Assembly (NCBI GenBank): GCA_027310465.1
Contig: DAIDAU010000316.1
Span: 1 to 36,619 of the forward strand
From: Rhodocyclaceae bacterium
GTDB taxonomy: Bacteria > Pseudomonadota > Gammaproteobacteria > Burkholderiales > Rhodocyclaceae
Length of the DNA: 36,619 nt
Direction of reading: 5' to 3'
Below are positions 8,201 to 15,236 of this stretch, in pieces. The position numbers and the translations under genes are program-made. The stretch's first letter is position 1; every line of letters begins with the position of its first letter. The notes under the pieces were generated by a model that ran no database searches, had not been told where the DNA came from, and worked only from the letters and a program-made list of their open reading frames with translations.

Positions 8201-10142
8201 CGCGCTCGAGACTCTGTTGCTCGACAAGGGCGCCTACAGCTCGATGAACTGCGGCGACGGCGCCTGCCTCGGCTGCGGCGAGAAGACGGCGATCCACCTG
8301 TTCACGGCGACCGCCGGCGCGCTGATGCAGCCGCGCGTCAAGGCCTACGTCGAGAAACTCGACGACCTGATCGCCAAGCTCGAGCAGCACATCCGCATCA
8401 AGCTGGTCGCGTCGGTCGACGTCGGCGACACCCAGGCGATGATCGCCGCAGTCGACGCCGCCAAGGACAAGGATCTGACACTCGCCAGCCTGTCCACCAA
8501 GATCACCGAGGGCAAGCCCTCCCAGCCGCTCGATCCGGACTGGGTGCGCTGGGCCGCCCAGGTGCTCGAGAAACTCAAGGACCTGAAGTGGCGCTACGTC
8601 GAGGGCCCGAGCAAGCGCGGCCGCTCCGACATGGGCATCGTCAATTCGACCGGTTGCACCTCCGTGTGGGGATCGACTTATCCGTTCAATCCCTATCCCT
8701 TCCCCTGGACGTCACACCTGTTCCAGGATTCGCCCTCGGTGGCGATGGGCATCTTCGAAGGCCACATGGCGAAGATGGCGGAGGGCTTCAAGGCAGTGCG
8801 CATGGCCGAGATGGAACTGGCCGGCGAATACCTCCCCGAGCGCGACGACGACCTGTTCCGCCGCTTCGGCTGGAAGCAGTTCAATGACGCGGAATGGCAG
8901 CTGTGCCCGCCGGTCGTCGCCGTGGGCGGCGACGGCGCGATGTACGACATCGGCTTCCAGAACCTGTCGCGCGCCATGATGTCCGGCACGCCGATCAAGG
9001 TGCTGGTGGTCGACACGCAGGTGTATTCCAACACCGGCGGCCAGGCCTGCACGTCGGGATTCATCGGCCAGGTTTCCGACATGGCCCCGTATGGGAAGGC
9101 GATGCACGGCAAGCAGGAAATCCGCAAGGAGATGAGCCTGATCGCCATGGCGCACCGCACGACCTACGTCATGCAATCGACCATCGCGCACAGCAATCAC
9201 CTGATCGAGGGCTACATCGACGGCTTGAACAGCCGCCGCCCTGCCCTGTTCAACATCTACGCGGTCTGCCCGCCGGAGCACGGCGTCGGCGACGACCGCA
9301 GCGTCGACCAGAGCAAGCTGGCCGTCGAAGCGCGCGCCTATCCGCTGTTCAAGTTCAATCCGGATCTCGGCACGACCTTCAGCGAATGCGTGACGCTCGA
9401 AGGCAACCCGTCGATGGAAACCGACTGGCCCATCTACACGCTGGCCTACGTCGACGAGAACGGCGCCCAGCAGAAGATGGAGCTGCCGATGACCTTCGCC
9501 GACTTCGCCGCCACCGAGGCGCGCTTCGCCAAGCAGTTCAAGAAGGCGCCGCCGCAGACGTGGAACGACGACATGGTCCTGCTGGCCGACTTCCTCAAGC
9601 TCGACGAAGACGAGCGCGAAGGCAAGTTCCCCTACATCTGGGCCGTCGACCAGAAGAACCGCCTGACGCGCCTGCTGGTGGCCGAAGACCTGGTGCGCGC
9701 CTGCGAGGAGCGCCTCGGTTTCTGGCACCAGTTGAAGGACATCGCCAGCGCCGGTGCCGGCGCCGTGAGCGGCGACGTCGTCGAGCAGGTGCGTGCGGAA
9801 CTGCTGGCCAAGATCAGCGCCAGCCTCGGCATGGCCGGCGCACCGACGGTTTCGGACGCGACGGCCCCGGTTGCCGCGGCGCCCGCTGATGGCTACGAAG
9901 CCGTCTGGATCGAGTCGCCCGAGTGCACGGCTTGCGACGAGTGCATGGCCATCGCGCCGAAGATCTTCGCCTACAACGACCAGAAGCAGGCGATCGTCGT
10001 CAACGCCCAGGGCGGCAAGTTCGCCGATGTCGTGAAAGCCGCGGAGAAGTGCACGGCGGGATGCATCCACCCGGGAACGCCGTGGAACGCCGCCGAGCCC
10101 GGCCTCGACAAGCTGAAGGCGCGCGCCGCGAAGTTCAACTAA
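5226..10142 (+). CDS. nifJ: Pyruvate:ferredoxin oxidoreductase, long single-chain form
   Basis: The 1638-residue enzyme should interconvert pyruvate + CoA and acetyl-CoA + CO2 with ferredoxin or flavodoxin, using thiamine diphosphate. The domain order is that of single-chain PFOR: domain I with YPITPS (49-54), CoA/transketolase-C region, gamma domain (RMHSIGGWGAITTGK, ~500), two 4Fe-4S motifs (Cys802/805/808/812 and 936/939/942/946), then the TPP domain. The TPP domain has GACLGCGE (Cys1014, 1017), TGCTSVWG (Cys1144), GGDGAMYDIG (~1235), QVYSNTGGQ (~1266) and Cys1348. It is about 450 residues longer than usual NifJ, with ~100 extra residues between Cys1017 and Cys1144 and a C-terminal ferredoxin-like domain (CTACDEC at 1567-1573, Cys1609/1613). 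ATG 5226 has AGGTGA eight bases upstream; the GTG at 5214 is rejected. Another 2-oxoacid as substrate is possible. Confidence 0.88.
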   Translation: MLKKILDILSSDSEKKNATVKYPGVRDAVDGNTAVIHVEREASDAAGAYPITPSTQMGEYWAEESAAGHLNVSERPLIFVEPESEHAAAGVTAGMAMTGLRAVNFSSGQGVAFMHESLYGAVGKRLPYVLNMGCRAITKVSLNVHAGHDDYHCIDDTGFIQVMAKNAQEAADLNLIIRKTAELALTPAIVGQDGFLTTHLIESARLPERALVAEFLGKPDDIIDTPTPAQQMLYGPKRRRIPAIWDVDAPLMSGTVQNQDAYMQATAGQRPFFFDHIEELADRCFEEFGELTGRHYNRVGAYRTADADYVIVGMGSMVVQAEAVADYLRDTRKLKVGVVNLTMFRPFPGDLLGHVLKGKKGVVVLERTDQPLSEDLPLMREVRAALTKCLENGIAADGDKPYPGYDSFASHGDMPRLYSGCYGLGSRDMQPEAMIGAIENMLPSVGNKGAHRKFFYLSVDFIREKAFNPKDEIHNQKLLDAYPRIKEMAVRGSENPNLLPKGAITVRMHSIGGWGAITTGKNLAVTLFELLGYDIKANPKYGSEKKGQPTTYYLSAAPEPIRVNSEYLFVDVVLSPDPAVFGHSNPLSGLKKGGVFIIQSNLGSETWANFPTWAQKFIVDNNIRVFYIDAFKIAREEAGSPELQLRMQGNAFQGSFFAASSTMKDAKLTEEALFRAIEAQLQAKFGGKGKSIVENNLRVVKRGYTELVEITDKQVGVTRKGGVAKKDAGLPIMLKRLPETEMGAGDIHRFWEQTGNFYLTGKGSDNLVDPFIGTSLMPASTGVFRDMTGIRFEHPVWDAAKCTACGNCYTACPDSAIPGLVNSVGDVFNTAVTRVETGGTPTRFLRRATRTVEKKLRACISGDGVAVRPLIDKAIAETIAEAPAEDRAGMEAEFKLFAAQIGDFQFSTTKPYWTQKEKKAKDSGGLFSITVNPYTCKACALCVTVCEDDALKMATQTDESVDKLRQDWAFWLDLPTTGKEYSRIDSLDEKIGALETLLLDKGAYSSMNCGDGACLGCGEKTAIHLFTATAGALMQPRVKAYVEKLDDLIAKLEQHIRIKLVASVDVGDTQAMIAAVDAAKDKDLTLASLSTKITEGKPSQPLDPDWVRWAAQVLEKLKDLKWRYVEGPSKRGRSDMGIVNSTGCTSVWGSTYPFNPYPFPWTSHLFQDSPSVAMGIFEGHMAKMAEGFKAVRMAEMELAGEYLPERDDDLFRRFGWKQFNDAEWQLCPPVVAVGGDGAMYDIGFQNLSRAMMSGTPIKVLVVDTQVYSNTGGQACTSGFIGQVSDMAPYGKAMHGKQEIRKEMSLIAMAHRTTYVMQSTIAHSNHLIEGYIDGLNSRRPALFNIYAVCPPEHGVGDDRSVDQSKLAVEARAYPLFKFNPDLGTTFSECVTLEGNPSMETDWPIYTLAYVDENGAQQKMELPMTFADFAATEARFAKQFKKAPPQTWNDDMVLLADFLKLDEDEREGKFPYIWAVDQKNRLTRLLVAEDLVRACEERLGFWHQLKDIASAGAGAVSGDVVEQVRAELLAKISASLGMAGAPTVSDATAPVAAAPADGYEAVWIESPECTACDECMAIAPKIFAYNDQKQAIVVNAQGGKFADVVKAAEKCTAGCIHPGTPWNAAEPGLDKLKARAAKFN

Positions 10143-11483
10143 ATGAGGCTGCTCAACTATTTCCGGGGCGAGACCTTCGCCCGCGGCATCCACCCGCCGC
10201 AGCACAAGGAGACGGCGGATCTCGCGATCCGGCGCCTGCCCTTTGCGCCGCGCATGATCGTGCACCTGTCGCAGCAGGTGGGCCGCCCGGCCCGCCCGCT
10301 CGTCAAGGTCGGAGAAGAGGTCCTGCGCGGCCAGCCGATCGCCGAGGCCGATGGCTTCGTCTCGGTGCCGCACCACGCGCCGGTTACCGGCGTCGTGGAG
10401 GACATCCGCCTGCACGCGACGGCGAACGGCCCGTGGGGTCCGGCCATCATCATCCGCACGCATCTCGGCTCAACCCAGGAAGTGCTGTGGGAGCAGCCGC
10501 ACGAAATCGCCGCGCTCGACGAGGAAGCGCTGATCGAGGCCGTCAAGCAGACGGGCGTCGTCGGCCTCGGCGGCGGCGTTTTCCCGACGCACGCCAAGCT
10601 CAAGGTGCCGAAGGAATATCCGATCGACACCCTCGTGGTGAACGGCTGCGAGTGCGAGCCTTACCTGACCTCCGACCACCGCGTCATGGTCGAGCGCCCG
10701 CAGCACCTGATCGCCGGCATCCGCATCGCGCAACAGTTGCTCAACAACCCGCGCGCCATCATCGGCGTCGAGGACAACAAACCGGACGCCGTCGAAGCGA
10801 TCCGCAAGCATCTGCCGGCCGACGGCTCGATCGCGGTGGAAGCCGTGCCGACCAAGTATCCGCAGGGCGCCGGCGAGATGCTGATCAAGACGCTCACCGG
10901 CCGCGAGGTGCCGCCCGACGCGCGCGCCTACACGACGGGAGCCTACGTGCAGAACGTCGCGACGCTGGCCGAGATCGGCGAGTTGCTGCCGCGCGGCCGC
11001 GGCTTCATCGAGCGCATCATCACCGTGGTCGGCTCGGGCGTGGAGCGTCCCGGCAACTACCTGGTGCCGATCGGCACGCCGCTCAAGTTCCTGCTCGAGC
11101 AGGTCGGCGCGAAGGGCGACTCGATCCAGGTCGTGTTCGGCGGCCCGATGATGGGCAGCGCCGTCGCCTCGCTCGATACGCCCATCACCAAGGGCGTCGG
11201 CGGCATCCTGGTGTTCCGCGGCAAGGAAGTGCAGGCGCGCGCTTCGCGCAAGACCTATCCGTGCATCAAGTGCGGCGAGTGCGTCGAGTCCTGTCCGATG
11301 GGTCTCAATCCATCGACGCTCGGCATGCTGGCGATCAAGCGCGAGTACCAGACGATGGCCGACGGCTACCGTCTCGGCGCCTGCTTCGAGTGCGGCAGCT
11401 GCACCTACGTCTGCCCGGCCAACATTCCGCTGGTCCAACATTTTCGCGTGGCGAAGCAGATGCTGCGCCGGAATAGCGCATGA
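10143..11483 (+). CDS. rnfC: Rnf complex subunit RnfC
   Basis: RnfC is the peripheral subunit that exchanges electrons with NAD(H) through FMN and Fe-S clusters on the cytoplasmic side. The 446-residue protein shows the N-terminal RnfC domain, the glycine-rich nucleotide/flavin motif GVVGLGGGVFPTHAKL (about residues 138-153), the NGCECEPYLT segment, an SLBB-like region, and two 4Fe-4S motifs near the C-terminus (CIKCGECVESCP and CFECGSCTYVCP, about residues 375-425). It lacks the long repetitive tail of the E. coli protein. Its ATG directly follows the nifJ stop with no spacer, so translation is probably coupled to the PFOR gene, and its end overlaps rnfD by four bases. Confidence 0.95.
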   Translation: MRLLNYFRGETFARGIHPPQHKETADLAIRRLPFAPRMIVHLSQQVGRPARPLVKVGEEVLRGQPIAEADGFVSVPHHAPVTGVVEDIRLHATANGPWGPAIIIRTHLGSTQEVLWEQPHEIAALDEEALIEAVKQTGVVGLGGGVFPTHAKLKVPKEYPIDTLVVNGCECEPYLTSDHRVMVERPQHLIAGIRIAQQLLNNPRAIIGVEDNKPDAVEAIRKHLPADGSIAVEAVPTKYPQGAGEMLIKTLTGREVPPDARAYTTGAYVQNVATLAEIGELLPRGRGFIERIITVVGSGVERPGNYLVPIGTPLKFLLEQVGAKGDSIQVVFGGPMMGSAVASLDTPITKGVGGILVFRGKEVQARASRKTYPCIKCGECVESCPMGLNPSTLGMLAIKREYQTMADGYRLGACFECGSCTYVCPANIPLVQHFRVAKQMLRRNSA

Positions 11484-12526
11484 ATTCCTCCATCGAAATC
11501 CTCACCGGGCCGCATATCAAGCGGACGCGCAGCGTCGAGCAGATCATGCGCAACGTCGTCGGCTCGCTGCTGCCGATCTGCGTCTTCTTCGTCGTGCAGT
11601 ACGGCGTCTCGGCGCTGCTCTCGATCGTCGTGGTCACGCTGTCCTGCCTCGCCACGGAAAAATTCTTCGTGCGCCTCGGCGGCCAGTCGGGCGATCTCAA
11701 CGACTGGTCCGCGACCATCACGGGCCTCTTGCTCGCGCTGACGCTGCCGCCCGGCTTCCCGCTGTGGATGGGCGCGGTGTCGGGCACCGTCGCCATCGCG
11801 CTGGGCAAGGCGATCTTCGGTGGCATCGGCCATAACCTGTTCAACCCGGCCCTCGTCGGCCGCGCCTTCGTGCAGGCGGCTTTCCCGGTCGCCATCGCGA
11901 CCTACACGCCGTCCTTCCTGCCCGGCCGCTTCACCGACTTCATCCCGTCGAGCCTCGCCCTGCCGCTGATGGCGCCGGCCGACACCGTCGCCTGGCTGCA
12001 CTCGATGAGCTACGACGCGCTGGCCGGCGCGACGCCGCTGGCCAAGTGGAAGTTCGAGGGCACGCTCGCGGGCGTGAGCGAACTGGCGACCTCGCTCGGC
12101 ACGCACATGGCGGTGGGTCCGTCGCCGCTGCTGATCGTCGCCTGCAGCGCCTACCTCGCCGTGCGCGGTTTCCTCGACTGGCGCATCCCGGCGGCGGTGC
12201 TCGGCAGCGCGGCCTGCGTCGCCTTCGCGCTCTACGGCTGGGACCCGCATCGCTTTCCCGATCCCTTCTTCGTGCTGTTCTCCGGCGGCCTGGTGCTCGG
12301 CGCCATCTACATGGCGACCGACATGGCAACCTCGCCGGTGACACCGCGCGGCATGTGGATCTACGGCGCGCTGATCGGCGTGCTGACGGTGGCGATCCGC
12401 TACGCCGGCGGCCTGCCCGAAGGCGTGATGTACGCGATCCTGATCGGCAACGCGATGACGCCGCTGATCGAGCGCATCACGCAGCCGCAGGCCTTCGGCA
12501 CCAGCAAGAAGAAGGAGAAGAAATGA
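11480..12526 (+). CDS. rnfD: Rnf complex membrane subunit RnfD
   Basis: RnfD is a polytopic inner-membrane subunit that carries covalent FMN and takes part in transmembrane electron transfer; it is the homologue of NqrB. The 348-residue protein has many hydrophobic segments, the conserved SATITGLLLALTLPP and GHNLFNPALVGRAF stretches, and the flavinylation-type motif DALAGATPLA with the acceptor threonine at about residue 185. It begins inside the last codons of rnfC (ATGA overlap) and ends four bases into rnfG. Covalent attachment of FMN requires ApbE, whose gene is not in this window. Confidence 0.95.
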   Translation: MNSSIEILTGPHIKRTRSVEQIMRNVVGSLLPICVFFVVQYGVSALLSIVVVTLSCLATEKFFVRLGGQSGDLNDWSATITGLLLALTLPPGFPLWMGAVSGTVAIALGKAIFGGIGHNLFNPALVGRAFVQAAFPVAIATYTPSFLPGRFTDFIPSSLALPLMAPADTVAWLHSMSYDALAGATPLAKWKFEGTLAGVSELATSLGTHMAVGPSPLLIVACSAYLAVRGFLDWRIPAAVLGSAACVAFALYGWDPHRFPDPFFVLFSGGLVLGAIYMATDMATSPVTPRGMWIYGALIGVLTVAIRYAGGLPEGVMYAILIGNAMTPLIERITQPQAFGTSKKKEKK

Positions 12527-13215
12527 CAACGAGCGACCACGCCATGGCCCAGGACGTCACCTCCACCTTCTCGCTGATCCGCGCGCTGGGCATCGTCTCC
12601 GCCGTCTGCGGCGTGATCATCGTCGGCACTTATCAGCTGACGCTCGACGCCGCCAACGCCAACCGCCGCATCGCCACCGAGCGCGCGGTATTCAAGGTGC
12701 TGCCGGCGGCGAAGTCGATCGAGGAGTACAACGCGCTGCCCGGCGGGGGCATCGCGCCGGCAATCAAGGGCGATGCCCCGGCCGGTGCCGTCAAGTTCTA
12801 CGCCGCCTATGACGCCGACGACAAGCTCGTCGGCATCGCCGCCGAGGGCGCGGCCAAGGGCTATGCCGACACGGTACGCGTGATGTTCGGCTACAAGCCG
12901 GACTGCCAGTGCGTCGTCGGCTTCGGCGTCGTCTCGATGCGCGAGACGCCCGGCATCGGCGACAAGATCTACACCGACAAGGCCTTCCTGGCGAACTTCG
13001 AGGCGCTCGAGCTCAAGCTCAATGCCGACCTCTCGGCGCTCGCCAACGAAGTGAAGGTCGTCAAGCACGGCGCCAAGAACCAACCCTGGCAGATCGACGC
13101 CATCGCCGGCGCGACCATCACCTCGCGCGCCGTCGGCAAGGGCATCAACGACACCGCGCAGCATCTGCTGCCGAAGCTCTATCCCAATTTCGAGAAGCTG
13201 AAAACCAAATCATGA
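12523..13215 (+). CDS. rnfG: Rnf complex subunit RnfG (covalent FMN)
   Basis: RnfG is a single-span membrane subunit whose periplasmic domain carries covalent FMN; it is the homologue of NqrC. The 230-residue protein has an N-terminal membrane helix (about residues 20-40), the conserved GFGVVSMRETPGIGDKI stretch and the flavinylation motif DAIAGATITS with acceptor threonine near residue 198. Its ATG overlaps the rnfD stop (ATGA); a longer upstream open frame lies inside rnfD and is rejected. A GAAGGAGAAGAA purine run immediately upstream acts as ribosome site. It overlaps rnfE by four bases. Confidence 0.93.
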   Translation: MTTSDHAMAQDVTSTFSLIRALGIVSAVCGVIIVGTYQLTLDAANANRRIATERAVFKVLPAAKSIEEYNALPGGGIAPAIKGDAPAGAVKFYAAYDADDKLVGIAAEGAAKGYADTVRVMFGYKPDCQCVVGFGVVSMRETPGIGDKIYTDKAFLANFEALELKLNADLSALANEVKVVKHGAKNQPWQIDAIAGATITSRAVGKGINDTAQHLLPKLYPNFEKLKTKS

Positions 13216-13859
13216 TCAACGTCCCGTCCAACTGGCAGGAATTCACCGAAGGCCTGTGGGAGCGCAATCCGGTCTTCGTGATGGTGCTCGGCATGTGCCC
13301 GACGCTGGCCGTCACCGTCTCCGCGATCAACTCGATCTCCATGGGCCTGGCGACCACCTTCGTGCTTGCGGCCTCGTGCTGGCTGGTGTCGGTGCTGCGC
13401 CACCTGATCCCGAAGGAAGTGCGGATCGCCAGCTACATCGCGATCATCGCCACCTTCGTCACCGTCGTCGACTACGCGATCCAGGCGATCAGCCTCGAGA
13501 TGTACGAGGCGCTCGGCGCCTACATCCAGCTGATCGTCGCCAACTGCCTGGTGCTCGGCCGCGCCGAGGCGCACGCGGCGAAGACGCCGCCGCTCGGCGC
13601 CACGCTCAACGCCGTCGGCATGGGCCTGGGCTTCACGCTGGGCCTGACGATGATCGGAGGAGTGCGCGAAATCCTCGGCAGCGGCACGCTGCTCGGCGTC
13701 TCGCTGTTCGGCCCGAACTTCCAGCCGTGGGTGGTGATGGTGCTGCCGCCCGGCGGCTTCTTCGTCATGGGCGGCTGGCTGCTGCTGTTCGCCATTTGGC
13801 GCAAGTACCGCGACAAGATCCTATCCACGCCTGAAAAGGAGAGCGTCCATGGTGCGTGA
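13212..13859 (+). CDS. rnfE: Rnf complex membrane subunit RnfE
   Basis: RnfE is a six-helix inner-membrane subunit that pairs with RnfA in inverted topology; the pair is homologous to NqrD/NqrE. The 215-residue protein has the two conserved cysteine sites expected to help bind an intramembrane [2Fe-2S] cluster: Cys29 in VLGMCPTLAV and Cys112 in IVANCLVLGRAEA. These sites are seen; the cluster role is known from Rnf/NQR structures. The start overlaps the rnfG stop (ATGA). The last 11 bases overlap rnfA. Confidence 0.95.
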   Translation: MINVPSNWQEFTEGLWERNPVFVMVLGMCPTLAVTVSAINSISMGLATTFVLAASCWLVSVLRHLIPKEVRIASYIAIIATFVTVVDYAIQAISLEMYEALGAYIQLIVANCLVLGRAEAHAAKTPPLGATLNAVGMGLGFTLGLTMIGGVREILGSGTLLGVSLFGPNFQPWVVMVLPPGGFFVMGGWLLLFAIWRKYRDKILSTPEKESVHGA

Positions 13860-14436
13860 ATCCCTCGGCCAGATCCTGGTCACCACGATCCTCTCGGGCA
13901 ACTTCGTCCTGGCGATGTTCCTCGGCATGTGCCCGTTCCTCGGCGTCACCCACAGCGTGAGCCTGGCCTTCCCGCTCGGCCTGGCGACGACCTTCGTCAT
14001 CGTCATCGCCTCGCTCTCGGCCTACGCGATCAACATCGTGCTGTCGCTGCTGCATCTCGAGTTCCTGCGGCTGATCTGCTACATCGTGGTGATCGCCGCG
14101 TCGGTGCAACTGGTCGAGATGTTCGTCAAGAAGCAGAGCCCGGCGCTGTTCCGCGCGCTCGGCATCTACCTGCCGCTGATCACGACGAACTGCGCGGTCC
14201 TCGGCGTGGCGCTGTTCCAGACGGCGCGCGACTACAACTTCACGCAGTCGCTGACCTTCGCCATCGGCGGCGGCATCGGCTTCACCATCGCGCTGGTGCT
14301 GCTCGCCAGCGTGCGCGAGCGCATCCAGCTCTCCGACGTGCCGGGCGTCTTGCAGGGCACCGCCATGTCGCTGATGCTCGCGGGCATCCTGTCGCTCTCG
14401 TTCATGGGCTTCGCCGGCCTGGGAGGCGGCGCATGA
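13849..14436 (+). CDS. rnfA: Rnf complex membrane subunit RnfA
   Basis: RnfA is the second inverted-topology membrane subunit of the RnfA/RnfE pair. The 195-residue protein has six hydrophobic segments and the paired cysteine sites Cys28 (FLGMCPFLGV) and Cys115 (ITTNCAVLGVAL), the probable ligands of the intramembrane [2Fe-2S] centre. AAAAGGAGAG lies just before its ATG, inside rnfE. It normally leads the rnf operon in gammaproteobacteria; here it is the last of the core subunit genes, as part of an rnfB...CDGEA order. Its stop overlaps the next small gene by four bases. Confidence 0.95.
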   Translation: MVRESLGQILVTTILSGNFVLAMFLGMCPFLGVTHSVSLAFPLGLATTFVIVIASLSAYAINIVLSLLHLEFLRLICYIVVIAASVQLVEMFVKKQSPALFRALGIYLPLITTNCAVLGVALFQTARDYNFTQSLTFAIGGGIGFTIALVLLASVRERIQLSDVPGVLQGTAMSLMLAGILSLSFMGFAGLGGGA

Positions 14437-14651
14437 CCTACGTGCTGACGATGGCCTTCATCTTCACGCTGATGGTGACGGGCATCGTGATCGACAAGCT
14501 CTACCATCGCTTCGCGCGGCGCAATCCGCAGCTCGGTCCGTTTCGTCCGGAGGGGATGCAGGATTGCTGCAATTGCAGCGCCGGTAGCGGCTGCAGCGAC
14601 AAGGCGTCGTGTTCGGTGGCTGAAGCGCCGGTGCAGTTTTATGGTCGCTGA
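14433..14651 (+). CDS. Small Cys-rich membrane protein, candidate NqrM-like Rnf maturation factor
   Basis: The 72-residue protein has one N-terminal membrane helix (about residues 4-20), a basic stretch (HRFARR) and then five cysteines within sixteen residues (Cys45, 46, 48, 54, 60). It is translationally coupled to rnfA (ATGA overlap), so it is very probably made with the complex. The layout matches NqrM (DUF539), the small membrane protein needed to build the Fe centre of Na+-NQR in NqrD/NqrE, the homologues of RnfA/RnfE. That it supplies iron or a cluster to RnfA/RnfE is inference; the sequence match to NqrM was not tested. It could instead be a membrane rubredoxin- or FeoB-associated-like protein. 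Confidence 0.6.
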   Translation: MTYVLTMAFIFTLMVTGIVIDKLYHRFARRNPQLGPFRPEGMQDCCNCSAGSGCSDKASCSVAEAPVQFYGR

Positions 14652-14677
14652 ACTTTCGAGCAGCGCTCGGGCCGATG

Positions 14678-14735
14678 GGGTGTTCGCGTTGGGCGATTTG
14701 GCGTTCCTCAGCCCATGAGGCCAACGCGAATACCC
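14678..14735. repeat. Long inverted repeat downstream of the rnf operon
   Basis: Arms 14678-14692 (GGGTGTTCGCGTTGG) and 14721-14735 pair over 15 bp with a single G-U pair. The 28-base loop itself contains the hairpin CCTCA-GCCCA-TGAGG (14706-14720). A smaller hairpin CGAGC-AGC-GCTCG (14657-14669) precedes it right after the operon stop codon. There is no T-tract, so it is not a classical intrinsic terminator. It could protect the 3' end of the rnf mRNA or mark operon ends. Confidence 0.5.
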
Positions 14736-14791
14736 GGTCGCGGCCGGGCACCAAAGCTCAAGGACGGCGAAACTGGGTTCTCTCCAAGCAC

Positions 14792-14819
14792 AAAAGAAAA
14801 CGCCCGCACACGGCGGGCG
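14792..14819 (-). terminator. Rho-independent terminator of the small minus-strand genes
   Basis: Read on the minus strand, stem CGCCCGC/GCGGGCG (14801-14807/14813-14819) with a 5-base loop is followed by TTTTCTTTT (14800-14792). It lies 22 bases after the stop of the 52-residue protein gene and is oriented to end its transcript. Confidence 0.75.
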
Positions 14820-14841
14820 CTTCGTCCGAATCTGGAAACCG

Positions 14842-15000
14842 TCAGTTCCCCGCTCCTGGCATCAGCGGACACTTGGTATTGCCGCAGTAGCGATAGCCGA
14901 TTTCCTTGTACTCGCCCATCCAGCAGTTCTCGCAAGTGCGGACATCATCGATCGCCGGAACGGATGCCGGGACTGTCTCCTCTGTCGTCTTCTTGTCCAT
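14842..15000 (-). CDS. 52-residue four-cysteine protein (zinc-ribbon-like)
   Basis: This short gene encodes MDKKTTEETVPASVP... with CENC (residues 23-26) and a second pair Cys39/Cys44 in YRYCGNTKCPLM. The two cysteine pairs suggest a single metal site, probably zinc or iron. A GTGGAGAAT sequence directly precedes the ATG, and an intrinsic terminator follows the stop on the same strand, which supports it as a real transcribed gene. It lies 53 bases downstream of the 60-residue gene on the same strand. I do not recognise the family. It ends facing the rnf operon. Confidence 0.6.
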   Translation of the reverse strand: MDKKTTEETVPASVPAIDDVRTCENCWMGEYKEIGYRYCGNTKCPLMPGAGN

Positions 15001-15053
15001 ATTCTCCACGGCCGATTCAGGATGATTAGAGAGAACGTTCGCGGCATCTTACA

Positions 15054-15236
15054 CTAGCTTCTCCAGTCGGACGCGCGCCGCTGCTGGGGCGCGAGGAAGA
15101 CGCGGACCATCACGTCGGCGGGCACGCCCTCCTCGACCATCACTTTGACGCCCGCGCGAATATCCGCCAGCAGGGCTGCCGCCAGTCCCCGATTGACGGC
15201 GGCTTCGAGCTTCTTGTCCACGCGCGCCTGCTTCAT
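15054..15236 (-). CDS. Small protein of unknown function, 60 residues
   Basis: The 60-residue protein (starts MKQARVDKKLEAAVNRG) is predicted helical with a short C-terminal strand (VMVRVFLAPQQRR); it has no cysteine, signal or membrane segment. A good ribosome site (GAGGAA, five bases before the ATG) supports it over the longer arginine-rich frame that overlaps it in another phase. It sits upstream of the 52-residue gene on the same strand and may be co-transcribed. I do not recognise it. Confidence 0.5.
   Translation of the reverse strand: MKQARVDKKLEAAVNRGLAAALLADIRAGVKVMVEEGVPADVMVRVFLAPQQRRASDWRS

Noticed and set aside
4560-10463. Very long minus-strand open frames opposite rnfB, nifJ and rnfC
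   Set aside because: They are antisense frames of GC-rich genes with biased third positions; the composition (Ala/Arg/Val/Asp/His repeats) is not protein-like and the plus-strand genes are certain.
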